DNA of 64,000 nucleotides from positions 26,457-90,456 of the forward strand of contig NZ_JBLZFX010000015.1 in assembly GCF_050753345.1 (NCBI RefSeq). The letters are read 5' to 3'. Under the pieces are notes generated by a model. That model was not told where the DNA came from. It did not search any database and was given only the letters and a program-made list of their open reading frames with translations. This document shows positions 63,812 through 64,000 of this stretch, one piece after another. Each line of letters begins with the position of its first letter. Within the stretch, counting starts at the first letter, position 1. Source of the DNA: Alkalinema pantanalense. GTDB lineage: Bacteria; Cyanobacteriota; Cyanobacteriia; Leptolyngbyales; Leptolyngbyaceae. A program made the position numbers and the translations under genes.

Positions 63812-64000
63812 TTACTGATCCATGAGCTGAGCTTGCAGCGCTTGGATCTGCTCAACAGTCAGTCCCGTAGCGATTGCAATCGTTTCGATCGCAACCTTTT
63901 GACGAAGTAGATTCAGCGCGATCGTCTGAGTAGCCTCTTCAATGCCTTGCTTCAGGCCCTTCTCCAACCCCTTTTCTTCCCAACTGGTCATCGTTTCCAT
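63812..64000 (-). CDS. Partial gene: C-terminal tail, Rpn/PDDEXK-type
   Basis: Only the last 62 codons lie in the window; the gene continues past 64000. The helical segment with repeated EKGL/KQGIEEA units followed by NLLRQKVAIETIAIATGLTV is typical of the C-terminal tail of cyanobacterial Rpn/PD-(D/E)xK transposase-like nucleases. The catalytic part is outside. Confidence 0.55.
   Translation of the reverse strand: METMTSWEEKGLEKGLKQGIEEATQTIALNLLRQKVAIETIAIATGLTVEQIQALQAQLMDQ

Noticed and set aside
1..64000. CRISPR arrays
   Set aside because: The tandem repeats seen have no spacers and units of only 12-15 bp.

Overview
The window is almost certainly cyanobacterial chromosome. The palindrome GCGATCGC and its core CGATCG recur throughout, as in the HIP1 repeats of many cyanobacteria. 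Several genes belong to cyanobacterium-enriched groups: an SLH/OprB porin, a DUF3122 protein, an orthocaspase with a DUF4384-like tail, a Uma2 nuclease, TPR-CHAT proteins and a four-Cys Ser/Thr kinase. The genus cannot be fixed from this sequence. No rRNA, tRNA, CRISPR array or intact insertion sequence was seen.

Layout. 0.3-9.2 kb (minus): a small biosynthetic operon with an A-PCP-KS-AT-ACP-aminotransferase NRPS/PKS hybrid, a TIGR04325-type methyltransferase and a JmjC/cupin-like oxygenase. 9.2-11 kb: a long gene-free AT-rich stretch. 11-14.8 kb (minus): rfbCDAB for dTDP-L-rhamnose. 15.2-19.8 kb (minus): a coupled operon of a PA14/repeat surface protein, a TIGR03790 protein and a membrane protein. 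20.5-29.7 kb: a D-Ala-D-Ala carboxypeptidase, a DUF6636-like protein, a BASS-family transporter with DUF302, a haem-binding DUF3365 protein, DUF3122, a degenerate Nudix protein, a porin, an ICMT-like methyltransferase and DUF2214. 29.8-31.5 kb: sulfide:quinone oxidoreductase. 32-36.6 kb: a YciO/Sua5 protein, then a uric-acid catabolism cluster (hpxO-like, uraD, uraH, puuE, and an allophanate-hydrolase-C/GGCT-like gene). 36.9-41.3 kb: rubredoxin, an unlisted 48-residue membrane peptide, a 62-residue hypothetical, an orthocaspase and a Uma2 nuclease.

41.4-51.8 kb is a divergent signalling locus. On the minus strand lie a PspA/IM30-like protein, a DUF3592-like membrane protein, a membrane-anchored periplasmic binding protein and a TPR-CHAT protein. 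On the plus strand lie a STAND NTPase and a receptor Ser/Thr kinase whose periplasmic half is a paralogue of the binding protein on the other arm. 52-60.7 kb is a peptide export operon: two short precursors with double-glycine-type leaders and related cores, a protein with two cNMP-binding-like domains, an HlyD adaptor, a C39 peptidase ABC transporter and a second NHLM-type ABC transporter. A second TPR-CHAT protein and the tail of a probable Rpn-type gene close the window.

The most promising systems are the divergent PspA/CHAT versus STAND/receptor-kinase locus, the two-precursor NHLM export operon with a UUCG-capped hairpin between its precursor genes, the single-module NRPS/PKS that should make a vicinal diamino acid, and an 18-bp inverted-repeat site shared by the sulfide:quinone oxidoreductase and DUF302/DUF3365 promoters. 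No searches or structure predictions could be run. Family names come from motif recognition.
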